Of a stretch of DNA of 64,000 nucleotides, positions 52,065 to 60,527 are shown in pieces; within the stretch, counting starts at the first letter, position 1; the number at the start of each line of letters is the position of its first letter. The notes under the pieces are model-generated. The model had not been told where the DNA came from and made no database searches. It saw only the letters and a program-made list of their open reading frames with translations. The DNA is from RHLJ01 sp965242845 (GTDB lineage Bacteria > Bacteroidota > Rhodothermia > Balneolales > Balneolaceae). The DNA lies in assembly GCA_965242845.1 (NCBI GenBank), contig CBDETC010000002.1:248001-312000 (forward strand), written 5' to 3'. Both the position numbers and the translations under genes were made by a program.

Positions 52065-52856
52065 ATGTTTGATTTTCACTCCGATAAATCAGTCTACTTT
52101 AACTATCAGTACTATACTTCTAAAGAGTATATCATCCCCTTTCTAGAACGTACTTTTGAGCTTTCTCCATCTATGAAAGTGCTCGAAATTGGATGTGCCG
52201 AAGCCGGAGTACTTAAAGCTTTTACAGAACGTGGCCATAATTGTGTGGGGATTGAACTCAGTGCCCACCGTGTAAAACTAGCTGAACAATTCTTATCAGA
52301 AGAAATCGAGAAAGACCAAATTCGATTTTTGACAAAGAACATCTATGACCTGGATGTACAAAAGGATATCGGGCATACCTTCGATCTGGTAATCCTCAAA
52401 GATGTGATCGAACACATTCATGACCAGGAGCGATTTTTTAGAGCACTACGACAATTGTTATCTCCCAAAGGGAAAATCTTCTTTGGCTTTCCACCCTGGC
52501 AAATGCCATTTGGAGGTCATCAACAAATCTGTTCAAACAAATTCCTAAGCCTCCTTCCCTATTATCACCTGCTTCCGATGGGAGCTTATACTGGCGTACT
52601 AAAGGCGTTCGGAGAAACTGAAAAAAAGATAGCTGCTCTTGCAGAAATAAAGGAGACGGGCATTTCAATAGAGAGATTTGAGCGTATTTACAATGCTCAG
52701 AACTATACATTGCTAAAGAGACAGCTTTTTCTCTTCAACCCGATTTACAAGTATAAGTTTAAGCTAACACCAAGAACTCAATTCGGAGTTATCGCAGGAA
52801 TTCCATGGTTGAGAAATTTCCTTAGCACCTGTGCTTATTATGTACTTGAAGCTTAG
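52065..52856 (+). CDS. Class I SAM-dependent methyltransferase
   Basis: A 263-aa protein with the SAM-binding motif VLEIGCAEAGVLKAF near residue 39, the acidic strand end CVGIELSAHR near 62, and LVILKDVIEHIHDQERFFRALRQLLSPKGKIFFGFPPW, typical of the Methyltransf_11/23 group. The C-terminal ~90 residues hold a lid region. The substrate is unknown. Its 3' end overlaps the convergent glycosyltransferase gene by four bases. Confidence 0.86.
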   Translation: MFDFHSDKSVYFNYQYYTSKEYIIPFLERTFELSPSMKVLEIGCAEAGVLKAFTERGHNCVGIELSAHRVKLAEQFLSEEIEKDQIRFLTKNIYDLDVQKDIGHTFDLVILKDVIEHIHDQERFFRALRQLLSPKGKIFFGFPPWQMPFGGHQQICSNKFLSLLPYYHLLPMGAYTGVLKAFGETEKKIAALAEIKETGISIERFERIYNAQNYTLLKRQLFLFNPIYKYKFKLTPRTQFGVIAGIPWLRNFLSTCAYYVLEA

Positions 52857-53959
52857 ATAAGAGATAGCTTCTTGTCATAAAGCTCTATACAAGCTTTCCA
52901 GTCATAACCTTCTACAAGAGGTTGGGGAATAATTGATTTTACCTGACTCCAGTTAATCAGCATGTTCTCCAACGCTTCAGCAAAACTACCTTCTTCATAC
53001 AAACAGAGTTTTTTTAGCTCTTCAGAAAGATGCTCAGGATAAGCTAAGCGATCCGGAAGTAGCGGAATGCAATTGCAGTACATTGCCTCAACTACACTCC
53101 CACCAAAAAAATCCTGGATAGAAGTAATCGGAAGAATATCTGCCTTCCACAACCAGGAAGCATAATCGCTTCCTTTTTCAGTAAATCCCCAATGCAGGAT
53201 TTCTTCTTTGAACAATTCCCTGGCAAGATTAAAAATGGGAGGTATTACATCGTTCTGCTCACCTAAAACCACCAGGTTAAAGGAAATGCCCTTCTTTTTT
53301 ATATGATGCAGACCCTCGAAGAATTCCTCGGGATTTTTATCGTACTCCCATCGATGATTCCAGAGAATCACAGGGGCTGTATTCTTTGCTTCTACTCTGA
53401 ATTTATCGAAACGAGATAAGTCCACTCCCAGGTGTAACACCTCACTCTTTGCTTCTATTAGCTGGATATTGCCTTTATCCCGTTTATCAGGGAATTGGTT
53501 TAGAAAAGCAGGAAGTGCATTCAGAAAAGAATCTTTATGGTATTGGGAATTGAAAAAGATTCTGTCCGCAGCCAATGCTGAAGCATAGTTAATAAATGCG
53601 TAATGATTATCCCGTCGATTCTTTACATCTCTGTCTTGAGGAGACCAGGGATAGGTGAGCTGATTTTCATGGAAATAAACACTCACAGGTATTCCAGCCG
53701 ACTTTTTCCTTGTAAGCGCCAGAAAAGTGGTTAAATCAAGCATAGATGAAGCGACGATAGAGTCCGGCACCTTTTCAAGCTGATTGAATTGCTCAGCTAA
53801 CGCAATCGCTCCTCCATGCATCCTCCACTTCCAGTGCCTTCCGGGCAGGCTTAGAATATCTACCTGATGAGCGGAGTGTTTCTTATACCCCTCGCACCAT
53901 TGCTGATGGGATCCGGAAAAGAACGGTTCTATTAATAAAATGTGCCGGGTAGCAGACAT
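52853..53959 (-). CDS. tRNA-queuosine mannosyltransferase-like glycosyltransferase (DUF3524/QTMAN)
   Basis: A 368-aa GT-B enzyme. The N terminus, HILLIEPFFSGSHQQWCEGY, with LPGRHWKWRMHGGA near residue 39, VYFHENQLTYPW near 92 and FNSQYHKDSF near 137, is the signature of the DUF3524 domain found in vertebrate QTMAN/GTDC1, which mannosylates queuosine in tRNA-Asp. The C-terminal half has the nucleotide-sugar-binding segment ILWNHRWEYDKNPEEFFEGL and PITSIQDFFGGSVVEAMYCN. The bacterial substrate is unproven; tRNA-queuosine is the leading idea. It is downstream of the S41 gene by one base. Confidence 0.84.
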   Translation of the reverse strand: MSATRHILLIEPFFSGSHQQWCEGYKKHSAHQVDILSLPGRHWKWRMHGGAIALAEQFNQLEKVPDSIVASSMLDLTTFLALTRKKSAGIPVSVYFHENQLTYPWSPQDRDVKNRRDNHYAFINYASALAADRIFFNSQYHKDSFLNALPAFLNQFPDKRDKGNIQLIEAKSEVLHLGVDLSRFDKFRVEAKNTAPVILWNHRWEYDKNPEEFFEGLHHIKKKGISFNLVVLGEQNDVIPPIFNLARELFKEEILHWGFTEKGSDYASWLWKADILPITSIQDFFGGSVVEAMYCNCIPLLPDRLAYPEHLSEELKKLCLYEEGSFAEALENMLINWSQVKSIIPQPLVEGYDWKACIELYDKKLSLI

Positions 53960-53960
53960 A

Positions 53961-54986
53961 CTACCTAAGCTCCTGGATCGCCCGTTCTAATATCGTATCG
54001 ATGCCGTTGACGGCATCAACAGTGCTAATCCAGACAGGAATATCAGGATAGATTCCGGTGTATTGATAATCACGACCTTCCGGAAGCTCTTTCTGCGTAT
54101 TGGAAACGCGCATGCCCCAGCCGTTTGGTAATGCGGATAAGATCGGATTTCCACTTCCCCCTCCAGTTGTATCACCAATTATAGTAGCATGAGGAATAGT
54201 TCTCATCCCAGAAATAAACCATTCTGTTGAGCTAAAGCTCCTTCGGTTTGAAAGAACGGCAACAGGTTTTAGATATCGGTCTCCTTCATAAACATCGGTA
54301 ATTTTTTCCCACCAACCTGTAAAACTGGTTCTTGAATCTGGTAATCGGCGCCGGGCTCGAAAAGATAGTCGACCTTCATCATTGAACCTGGAAACAATGA
54401 TATCAGCATTATTGGAATTACCTCCTCCATTGGATCTCACATCTATAATAATACCATCTGTATCCCAAAGCAGGTCCAGTATATCATCGATAGCCAGGTA
54501 ATTGGAAGTGGCCAGGCTACCCGTAAACGTACTTATTTTTATGTAGCCAATATTCTCCCCATCAATTATTCCATAATCGAGGGCATTATTGAAAGATTTA
54601 TATTCACTAAAATAGCCGGAAATATCTTCCAGCTGGTTTTCAGGGTACTGATCATACCAACCCGTATAGCTTATTGCTCCTCCACTGCTAAAAAAGACAT
54701 TGCTATGTCCGTCCTGAAGTACATTTATAAGCTCTGTTAGTGAGGCAGTCAATTCGCTGCTACTCGGTCTATCTATAATCCTTTGTCGATTTACCTGGTA
54801 AGCAGAATCAAAATCGACATCTAAATATTCAAAGAAAGAGAACTTGGAATCTACTTCATCATAAAAGATATCATATGTAATCAATGGGTCCCCTGAATCA
54901 ACATCTGAACCCAGAAAAAGATCCCCACACTGAACAAGTGTAAAGCTTACCAAAAGGAGAAGTGCTATTCTTTTTAAAGCGTCCAA
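53961..54986 (-). CDS. S41 family peptidase lipoprotein
   Basis: A 341-aa serine protease of the C-terminal-processing/tricorn-core group. It has a lipoprotein signal (ALLLLVSFTLVQCGD, lipid site C20). The catalytic core shows GIIIDVRSNGGGNSNNAD and VLSNRRSFSSTEWFISGM with the likely nucleophile serine, then TIIGDTTGGGSGNP and GIYPDIPVWIS. No PDZ domain is visible. The start overlaps the end of the beta-barrel gene by 13 bases, so it is the third gene of a coupled GNAT/barrel/S41 set. Confidence 0.87.
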   Translation of the reverse strand: MDALKRIALLLLVSFTLVQCGDLFLGSDVDSGDPLITYDIFYDEVDSKFSFFEYLDVDFDSAYQVNRQRIIDRPSSSELTASLTELINVLQDGHSNVFFSSGGAISYTGWYDQYPENQLEDISGYFSEYKSFNNALDYGIIDGENIGYIKISTFTGSLATSNYLAIDDILDLLWDTDGIIIDVRSNGGGNSNNADIIVSRFNDEGRLSFRARRRLPDSRTSFTGWWEKITDVYEGDRYLKPVAVLSNRRSFSSTEWFISGMRTIPHATIIGDTTGGGSGNPILSALPNGWGMRVSNTQKELPEGRDYQYTGIYPDIPVWISTVDAVNGIDTILERAIQELR

Positions 54987-55735
54987 AATAAACCTGCCGT
55001 AAAATATCTTCTTAGAAGTTTTTGGGTTTCCGGGTCTTCAAAACGGTGATATTTAAGACGAAATTCGGCTTTAAACGTCACATTTTCTGATAAAGGAAAC
55101 CAGCCTCTTAGTGAGCTGGTTAAACTGTTGTATTCATGCCATCCCAGGTTATAATTCCTGTTCTCCCTCAAGCTTTCAGGCCGACTACCGTAGGAAAGAA
55201 ATCCAACCCCAAGCTGATATTGAACAAACGATTCTTTCAACTCAAATTCGGTGAGCATATGAAGTACGGGACCAGCCACATTCATCTCATAAGAGAATTC
55301 CTGCTGCGAGCTCCAATTCGTACTTAGGAAATAATCATAGTATGAAAAGTGACCCCCTTGGGAAATCCCGAGAAAGATATTCGCTTTATCAGTAGGTGAG
55401 TACACCTTCCGAAAATAGGAGATATCCATTTCATAGTTCATCCCCGTTAGCTGCTCCGTATTCGAACCATCCAGCCGCTCCATGGTAAAGTCGTGCTGGA
55501 GATAAGTAATCGTAAATTTATGCTTGTCTGATTGGTAGCTTATTTCGGGGTTTATCACTACAAAACCAGCCGACTCAAATCTAAACTGACTGAGAAGAAA
55601 ATCCCGCTGGTCAAGAGATGTAGTTCCCATGTTGGCACCAAAAAACCATTGTCCCTGAACACCGACACTCAGGATCAGGCTAAAACTCAGTATCAATAAA
55701 CTTTTTTTAGCTCTTACCAACGCTGACTCTCCCAA
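54974..55735 (-). CDS. Putative outer-membrane beta-barrel protein
   Basis: A 253-aa protein with a signal peptide (KSLLILSFSLILSVGVQGQ, ending near residue 29). The mature part consists of alternating aromatic/polar strands such as HKFTITYLQHDFTM, MDISYFRKVY, VTFKAEFRLKYHRFE and a final RRYFTAGLFWTL that ends in a hydrophobic residue, as outer-membrane barrels do. No family name is offered. It overlaps the upstream GNAT gene by 22 bases and the downstream S41 gene by 13 bases. Confidence 0.65.
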   Translation of the reverse strand: MGESALVRAKKSLLILSFSLILSVGVQGQWFFGANMGTTSLDQRDFLLSQFRFESAGFVVINPEISYQSDKHKFTITYLQHDFTMERLDGSNTEQLTGMNYEMDISYFRKVYSPTDKANIFLGISQGGHFSYYDYFLSTNWSSQQEFSYEMNVAGPVLHMLTEFELKESFVQYQLGVGFLSYGSRPESLRENRNYNLGWHEYNSLTSSLRGWFPLSENVTFKAEFRLKYHRFEDPETQKLLRRYFTAGLFWTL

Positions 55736-56166
55736 AAGTAGTAGTTATGTTCCTCATCCAGCGTCCATCCTGTTCGTGGATATAGCTGATTTCCTATATC
55801 ATTGGTTTTCGCCGTTTCCAAATACATGCCGGCCGCTACGGTATCTTTGCAAAGTTGTTTAGCACGTTCGATGAGTGCTTTTGAGAAACCCATTCCTCTG
55901 AATTCTGGAGCAACATATAAATCATTTAACACCCAAAGGCGCTTCATTCGGGTAGATGAGAATAACGGATATAGCTGGGTAAACCCTGTTGCCTGCCCAT
56001 ACTCATCTCTGGAAATAAAGATGACCGACTCTTCTTTCTCAATGCGCTCTCTGAGGAATTTACTGGCAGCCTCAACATCAGATTCCTGCTCATAAAATAC
56101 CCTGTATCCATCAAAGAGGACTGCAAGGTCATTTAGATCATCTATGTCAGCCTGATATACATTCAT
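55714..56166 (-). CDS. GNAT family N-acetyltransferase
   Basis: A 150-aa single-domain acetyltransferase. It has VFISRDEYGQATGFTQLYPLFSS, then WVLNDLYVAPEFRGMGFSKALIERAKQL, which contains the acetyl-CoA loop R-G-M-G-F-S, and a C-terminal NDIGNQLYPRTGWTLDEEHNYYFW. The pattern is close to small GNATs acting on amines or amino acids. It overlaps the next gene by 22 bases, and a lipocalin-like gene ends one base before its start. Confidence 0.87.
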   Translation of the reverse strand: MNVYQADIDDLNDLAVLFDGYRVFYEQESDVEAASKFLRERIEKEESVIFISRDEYGQATGFTQLYPLFSSTRMKRLWVLNDLYVAPEFRGMGFSKALIERAKQLCKDTVAAGMYLETAKTNDIGNQLYPRTGWTLDEEHNYYFWESQRW

Positions 56167-56167
56167 A

Positions 56168-56866
56168 TTAATCGGGAAATGAAGTTAATCTCTTGAGTTG
56201 AATCGTGAGTTCATCTCTTTTCCAAACCATCTGGTTCTCATTTTCAAATGAAAGCGCCCAATAATCTAAGCTTTTCTTTTCATCATAGTACAGAATATCC
56301 AATGTTGGTCGATGTGCATCAACTCTCCACATGCCAGAAGTTCTGCCTTCAGAACCCATCATATTGATTAGATTATCCCATCTGATATGAAAAAACTGGT
56401 ACTCCCCTTCGGCATAGGTACCCGTGATGTCCTTCTCACCTTCCCATACAACATCTATTTGCCATAACCCTACCACATTAGTTCTTAAATCCTTTGGTAT
56501 TTCCTCGATCCGTTGATACGTAACAATGACTTCTTCTCCATTCTCCATCCTTTTCCAATGCATCACACCATCACTTATGAAATTGACTGAGAAAGCACCA
56601 AATTCATCTTCAAAACCAGTAATTGTGGTTAATGAGATTTCCGATTTCTCCTTATTGAAGGACCAGGTCCCATCACCATTTTGAAGCCATCCATTTCCCG
56701 TTGTGAAACTTCCATCTCCATTAAACAAACTCCATTTAGCAACTGGGGTTAATTCCTCGGTTCCAACCTTTACGTTCGTAGCCTCCCATAAACCGGAGAT
56801 TTGGGCCTCAATCTGTAACGAACTTAGTACCAGAACTAAAGAGAGAAGCATAGTTACTTTTTTCAT
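56168..56866 (-). CDS. Exported protein with two lipocalin-like repeats
   Basis: A 232-aa protein from ATG 56866 (an ATG 12 bases upstream is possible). The signal peptide ends near QIEAQ (residue 22). Two ~100-residue lipocalin-like units follow: the first begins ISGLWEATNVKVGTEEL with GDGTWSFNKEKSEISL, the second VVGLWQIDVVWEGEKD with SGMWRVDAHRPTLDIL. The GLW start and the GxWxxx...L pattern mark each unit, so an internal duplication is likely. Ligand and role are unknown. Confidence 0.68.
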   Translation of the reverse strand: MKKVTMLLSLVLVLSSLQIEAQISGLWEATNVKVGTEELTPVAKWSLFNGDGSFTTGNGWLQNGDGTWSFNKEKSEISLTTITGFEDEFGAFSVNFISDGVMHWKRMENGEEVIVTYQRIEEIPKDLRTNVVGLWQIDVVWEGEKDITGTYAEGEYQFFHIRWDNLINMMGSEGRTSGMWRVDAHRPTLDILYYDEKKSLDYWALSFENENQMVWKRDELTIQLKRLTSFPD

Positions 56867-56908
56867 CTTACTTGTCATTGATTTAGATGGTCATTTGATT
56901 TTGAACGA

Positions 56909-57523
56909 TTAATTCTTGTCCAGCCACTGTGATAATCCCATAACATCTGATCTGATTTCTTCTCTCCAGGATTCTCCGAATTTCTCATCGAGATACTTAA
57001 ATACCTGGAAATTGTAATCGACCATGCATTCACTACCTGGACTTACACAACCAAAGTCCTCGTATTTGAACCCATATTTTTTTTCATGAACCTCTTGGCC
57101 CCAAAATATAACAGGAGCTATTCCTCCCTGAATTAATAACCTAGGTTTTCCAACTTCAATATCTCGATTCGCTTCTAGCTCATTGATTACACAATCAGCA
57201 ATGGAGAGTAGATTCAAACCTTCAACAGGATGGTTCTTCACTACTATTTGGGTATCGATCTTTGAGCTTCCAAATCCCCAAAAATCAAAAGTGTATTTCC
57301 CTGGTTCTAGATTTTCTATTAGAAAATTACCCTTACTATCTAGTTCAATTATTTTGTTAACTGGCCCATCTAGAATAAAGGTATAATCCTCTGGTGTATA
57401 TCTATTAAACCCTACCAGAACTTCAATTGATCCTGCTATATACAATGAATCTAATTTATTCTGTGCGAACGTGTTAAATCCGCTCCAGAGAAATATTAAA
57501 AGTATGCCAAGAGATTTCCCCAT
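56909..57523 (-). CDS. Exported protein of unknown function with a carboxypeptidase-regulatory-like start
   Basis: A 204-aa protein with a signal peptide to about residue 20 (WSGFNTFAQ). The first ~100 residues look like a CarboxypepD_reg or SdrD-B-like beta-sandwich: IAGSIEVLVGFNR, IIELDSKGNFLIENLEPGKYTFDFWGFG. The C-terminal half (PRLLIQGGIAPVIFWGQEVHEKKYGF, two cysteines in CVSPGSEC) is not recognised. It lies between the lipocalin-like gene and the FAD enzyme on the same strand (7-base gap from the latter). Confidence 0.62.
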   Translation of the reverse strand: MGKSLGILLIFLWSGFNTFAQNKLDSLYIAGSIEVLVGFNRYTPEDYTFILDGPVNKIIELDSKGNFLIENLEPGKYTFDFWGFGSSKIDTQIVVKNHPVEGLNLLSIADCVINELEANRDIEVGKPRLLIQGGIAPVIFWGQEVHEKKYGFKYEDFGCVSPGSECMVDYNFQVFKYLDEKFGESWREEIRSDVMGLSQWLDKN

Positions 57524-57529
57524 ACTTTA

Positions 57530-59086
57530 CTAACTGATCTTATTTATAGTAGCCTCAGCCACCTTCTCCCCGTCTATCGCAGCTGAAATAATTCCACCGG
57601 CATATCCCGCTCCTTCACCACAAGGAAATAAACCTTTAATTCGAATGTGTTCTAAGCTTGTTCTGTCTCTGGGAATACGCACAGGTGATGATGTTCTGGT
57701 TTCTGGAGCATGAACGATAGCTTCATTGGTTAAGTATCCCTTCATGGATGAATCAAAAGCTTTGAAACCCTCCTGCAAATGTTGGTAGATAAAATCTGGC
57801 AATATTTCTCCTAATTCAACGGAAGTAATTCCTGGCGCATAAGAGGTTTTGTGGAGGCTTCCCGACAATTTGCCTTCCGTAAAATCCACCAGTCGCTGCG
57901 CCGGTGCCGCTTGGGTTTTCCCTCCTGCTTCCCATGCTTGTTGCTCAATAGCTTCCTGAAATTTCATAGCTGCAAGCGGGCCATATTCTGAAAAAGCTTT
58001 GAAATCCTCTTCCTTAAGTTCTACTACAATTCCCGAATTGGCGGTAGACCGGGCTCGACGCGATGAAGACCATCCATTGGTGACAATTTCACCAGGTTGG
58101 GTTGCACAAGGAGCGACTACTCCTCCCGGGCACATACAAAACGAATAAACCCCTCTTCCGCCAACCTGTTTTACAATACTGTATGGGGATGGGGGCAGGT
58201 ACTCTCCCCGGTCCTCACAACTATATTGAATCTGATCGATGAGTTGTTGAGCATGTTCAACCCTCACCCCGATTGCCAAAGGCTTTAATTCAATTTCAAT
58301 CTCTTTTTGATGGAGCAACTCGAAGATATCTCTGGCTGAATGCCCGGTAGCCAGGATTACTTTTTTTGCATTGAATGTGTCTCCATCCAAGGTCTTTACT
58401 CCCTGTATTTGATCTCCTTCAATAAGTAAATCCGTAACCCTGGTGTTGAAATGAATTTCTCCAGCCTGAGCCAAAATACATTCCCTGATATTGGCGATGA
58501 TCTTTGGGAGTTTATTGGTCCCTATATGAGGATGAGCCTCCACAAGGATATTCTTCACTGCTCCAAAACCTACTAATAGCTCCAGGATTCGTTTAACATC
58601 TCCTCTCTTTTTTGATCGGGTGTAGAGTTTACCATCTGAATAGGTTCCAGCTCCTCCTTCTCCAAAACAATAATTAGAGTCTTCATTGACGATATGATCA
58701 ACATTAATTCCCTTAAGATCTTTGATGCGCTCACGTACATCTTTTCCTCTTTCAAGGATAATGGGCTTTTTACCAAGTTCAATGAGCCGAAGCGCAGCAA
58801 ATAGTCCGGCTGGTCCTGCCCCGATGATGATCACTTCCTCCTGGTTAGAAACATCGGGGTAGTCAGGAAGAGGGATGGTTTCTTCTACAAAATCCTCATT
58901 AACGAATACCTGAACTTTCAGATTGATGATTACCTGTTTTTGGCGCGCATCAATCGACCTTTTTAAAATCTCAATATGGCGAATGTCATCACCGGGAATT
59001 CCCTCTTTCTTTGAGATATAGGTCTTAAGCTCCTCAGGCTGACCGGCTATCTCCGGTAAAACTCTGAGTTGGAGTTCATTTATCAT
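57530..59086 (-). CDS. FAD-dependent dehydrogenase, COG2509-like
   Basis: A 518-aa flavoprotein. A small N-terminal domain (~1-85) precedes the dinucleotide fold EVIIIGAGPAGLFAALRLIELGKKPIILERG. Other marks are NYCFGEGGAGTYSDGKLYTR, VILATGHSARDIFELL, and YSFCMCPGGVVAPCATQPGEIVTNGWS with several cysteines near residues 320-330. The end PCGEGAGYAGGIISAAIDGEKVA closes the FAD site. This is the conserved COG2509 family, whose physiological reaction is not established. Confidence 0.87.
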   Translation of the reverse strand: MINELQLRVLPEIAGQPEELKTYISKKEGIPGDDIRHIEILKRSIDARQKQVIINLKVQVFVNEDFVEETIPLPDYPDVSNQEEVIIIGAGPAGLFAALRLIELGKKPIILERGKDVRERIKDLKGINVDHIVNEDSNYCFGEGGAGTYSDGKLYTRSKKRGDVKRILELLVGFGAVKNILVEAHPHIGTNKLPKIIANIRECILAQAGEIHFNTRVTDLLIEGDQIQGVKTLDGDTFNAKKVILATGHSARDIFELLHQKEIEIELKPLAIGVRVEHAQQLIDQIQYSCEDRGEYLPPSPYSIVKQVGGRGVYSFCMCPGGVVAPCATQPGEIVTNGWSSSRRARSTANSGIVVELKEEDFKAFSEYGPLAAMKFQEAIEQQAWEAGGKTQAAPAQRLVDFTEGKLSGSLHKTSYAPGITSVELGEILPDFIYQHLQEGFKAFDSSMKGYLTNEAIVHAPETRTSSPVRIPRDRTSLEHIRIKGLFPCGEGAGYAGGIISAAIDGEKVAEATINKIS

Positions 59087-59096
59087 ACATCGATCA

Positions 59097-60464
59097 TTAC
59101 TGCACCCAAAAAGGTATTACAGATTCAAATTCCAGCTTTCTGCCTAAAGAATCCCTTAAAAAATCGGAGTCATCAACAGGTTGGCGCAGTACTTCGAGTT
59201 GGTTTTTAACAGGATTCAAACTATCCGGCATATTGAAGAATCCTCGATAGCCCGCCTGATCAGTTACCGGATGCCTGGCAAAAAATAAGTCACTGGGCAG
59301 GGTATCTCTTTCATTCACTACGAACATAAAGAATTGATTCGCACAATCAATTTTCTGTTGATTAAGACTATCGCGCCGCTGAAAACTTCGAAGGCTGTCG
59401 GCAGGTTGTTCAATCACACATAGCTTCTCCATTTTCTTATCCATCATTTTCATATATGGAATGAATAAAGACAGCATTTCACCTTTATTTATTACTGGTG
59501 ATTGAATGGTAGGCTCATTAAGAAATCCTCCCTCTAGTTCCGACTCATAGAAATCGGGATTATAAGTGGCCGTTAGAGAACGATCCTGGTAAAAAGATCG
59601 ACTTTCGAAAGGATTGAATTGAAGTACTCCCAGAAATGACTTCATAAACACAGTAAAGAATACTACAAACACCGCTATTGCATAAACCTGGAATTTCTTT
59701 GAAGACAGGTTCGACATAAAAGTCAGAATCAGGTACTGGATGGGTCTGAAGATAAAGGGATAAAATATTCTTCCCGTCCACCAGCTAAGCTTAAAATGTA
59801 GCTGTGCGAATTTCTCCCTCTCTCTAAAGCGCTTCATGTTGAGAACAAGAGAAACTACAGATAAGAGTGTTAAAACCACGGCCAGAGCTGTCAGCATAAC
59901 CCTGGAATAGAACTCGAAAATATCATCGGGCATGAACACTTTAACCCCATTCATAAGAAGGAAAAAGATGATATACAGTGCCCCTACCCCAATCATATAA
60001 AGCACAAACAGAAACGAAACGGAAAACACCATACTGGCTAGCCTGTCCGTCGCAAGAAGAAAGGAATCCTGGTTTCCAATGCGCTTTTCCATTTCAGATT
60101 TATACAGCTCGCTATTGGGAAGCCTTTCATACTGAATACCATCTTTGAATACCGACATTAAGCCAATCAACCCTACCCAAAAGGCTCGAACCACAAAATG
60201 AAAGATGAAGCCAAAGTTGAGCACTTTTAATGCGGTTAAGGCTACAGATACAGCAAGCATTGGAAGCAGGTCGTCAATAATTCCGATATCTACCTGGTAA
60301 TTGAACCGATAGTATTGATAGAAATTCTCCACTACTCCTGGTAGTTGAAGGGTAGCAAAAATCGCAAGACCTGAAATTAATAATTCTGGCTCCCAGCTTT
60401 GCTCGGATACCCGCTGAAGCCAACTGTGATTAAATCCCTTTTTTTCTTTTTTTGAATCAGACAA
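59097..60464 (-). CDS. Integral membrane protein of unknown function
   Basis: A 455-aa protein I cannot place. A short Lys/Glu-rich start is followed by about six TM segments between residues ~28 and 290 (LISGLAIFATLQLPGV, LLPMLAVSVALTALKVL, MVFSVSFLFVLYMIGVG, LTALAVVLTLLSVVSLVL, YAIAVFVVFFTVFMKSF). A ~165-residue soluble C-terminal domain, hydrophilic with KKMEKLCVIEQPADSLRSFQRRD, ends FESVIPFWVQ. The domain may be periplasmic or cytoplasmic. It is 10 bases upstream of the FAD-enzyme gene and probably co-transcribed with it. Confidence 0.7.
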   Translation of the reverse strand: MSDSKKEKKGFNHSWLQRVSEQSWEPELLISGLAIFATLQLPGVVENFYQYYRFNYQVDIGIIDDLLPMLAVSVALTALKVLNFGFIFHFVVRAFWVGLIGLMSVFKDGIQYERLPNSELYKSEMEKRIGNQDSFLLATDRLASMVFSVSFLFVLYMIGVGALYIIFFLLMNGVKVFMPDDIFEFYSRVMLTALAVVLTLLSVVSLVLNMKRFREREKFAQLHFKLSWWTGRIFYPFIFRPIQYLILTFMSNLSSKKFQVYAIAVFVVFFTVFMKSFLGVLQFNPFESRSFYQDRSLTATYNPDFYESELEGGFLNEPTIQSPVINKGEMLSLFIPYMKMMDKKMEKLCVIEQPADSLRSFQRRDSLNQQKIDCANQFFMFVVNERDTLPSDLFFARHPVTDQAGYRGFFNMPDSLNPVKNQLEVLRQPVDDSDFLRDSLGRKLEFESVIPFWVQ

Positions 60465-60527
60465 TGTTTAGTCCTATTTATAGTCAGATCGAATTAATTC
60501 TCAACAAATATACCATTGAATTATAGC

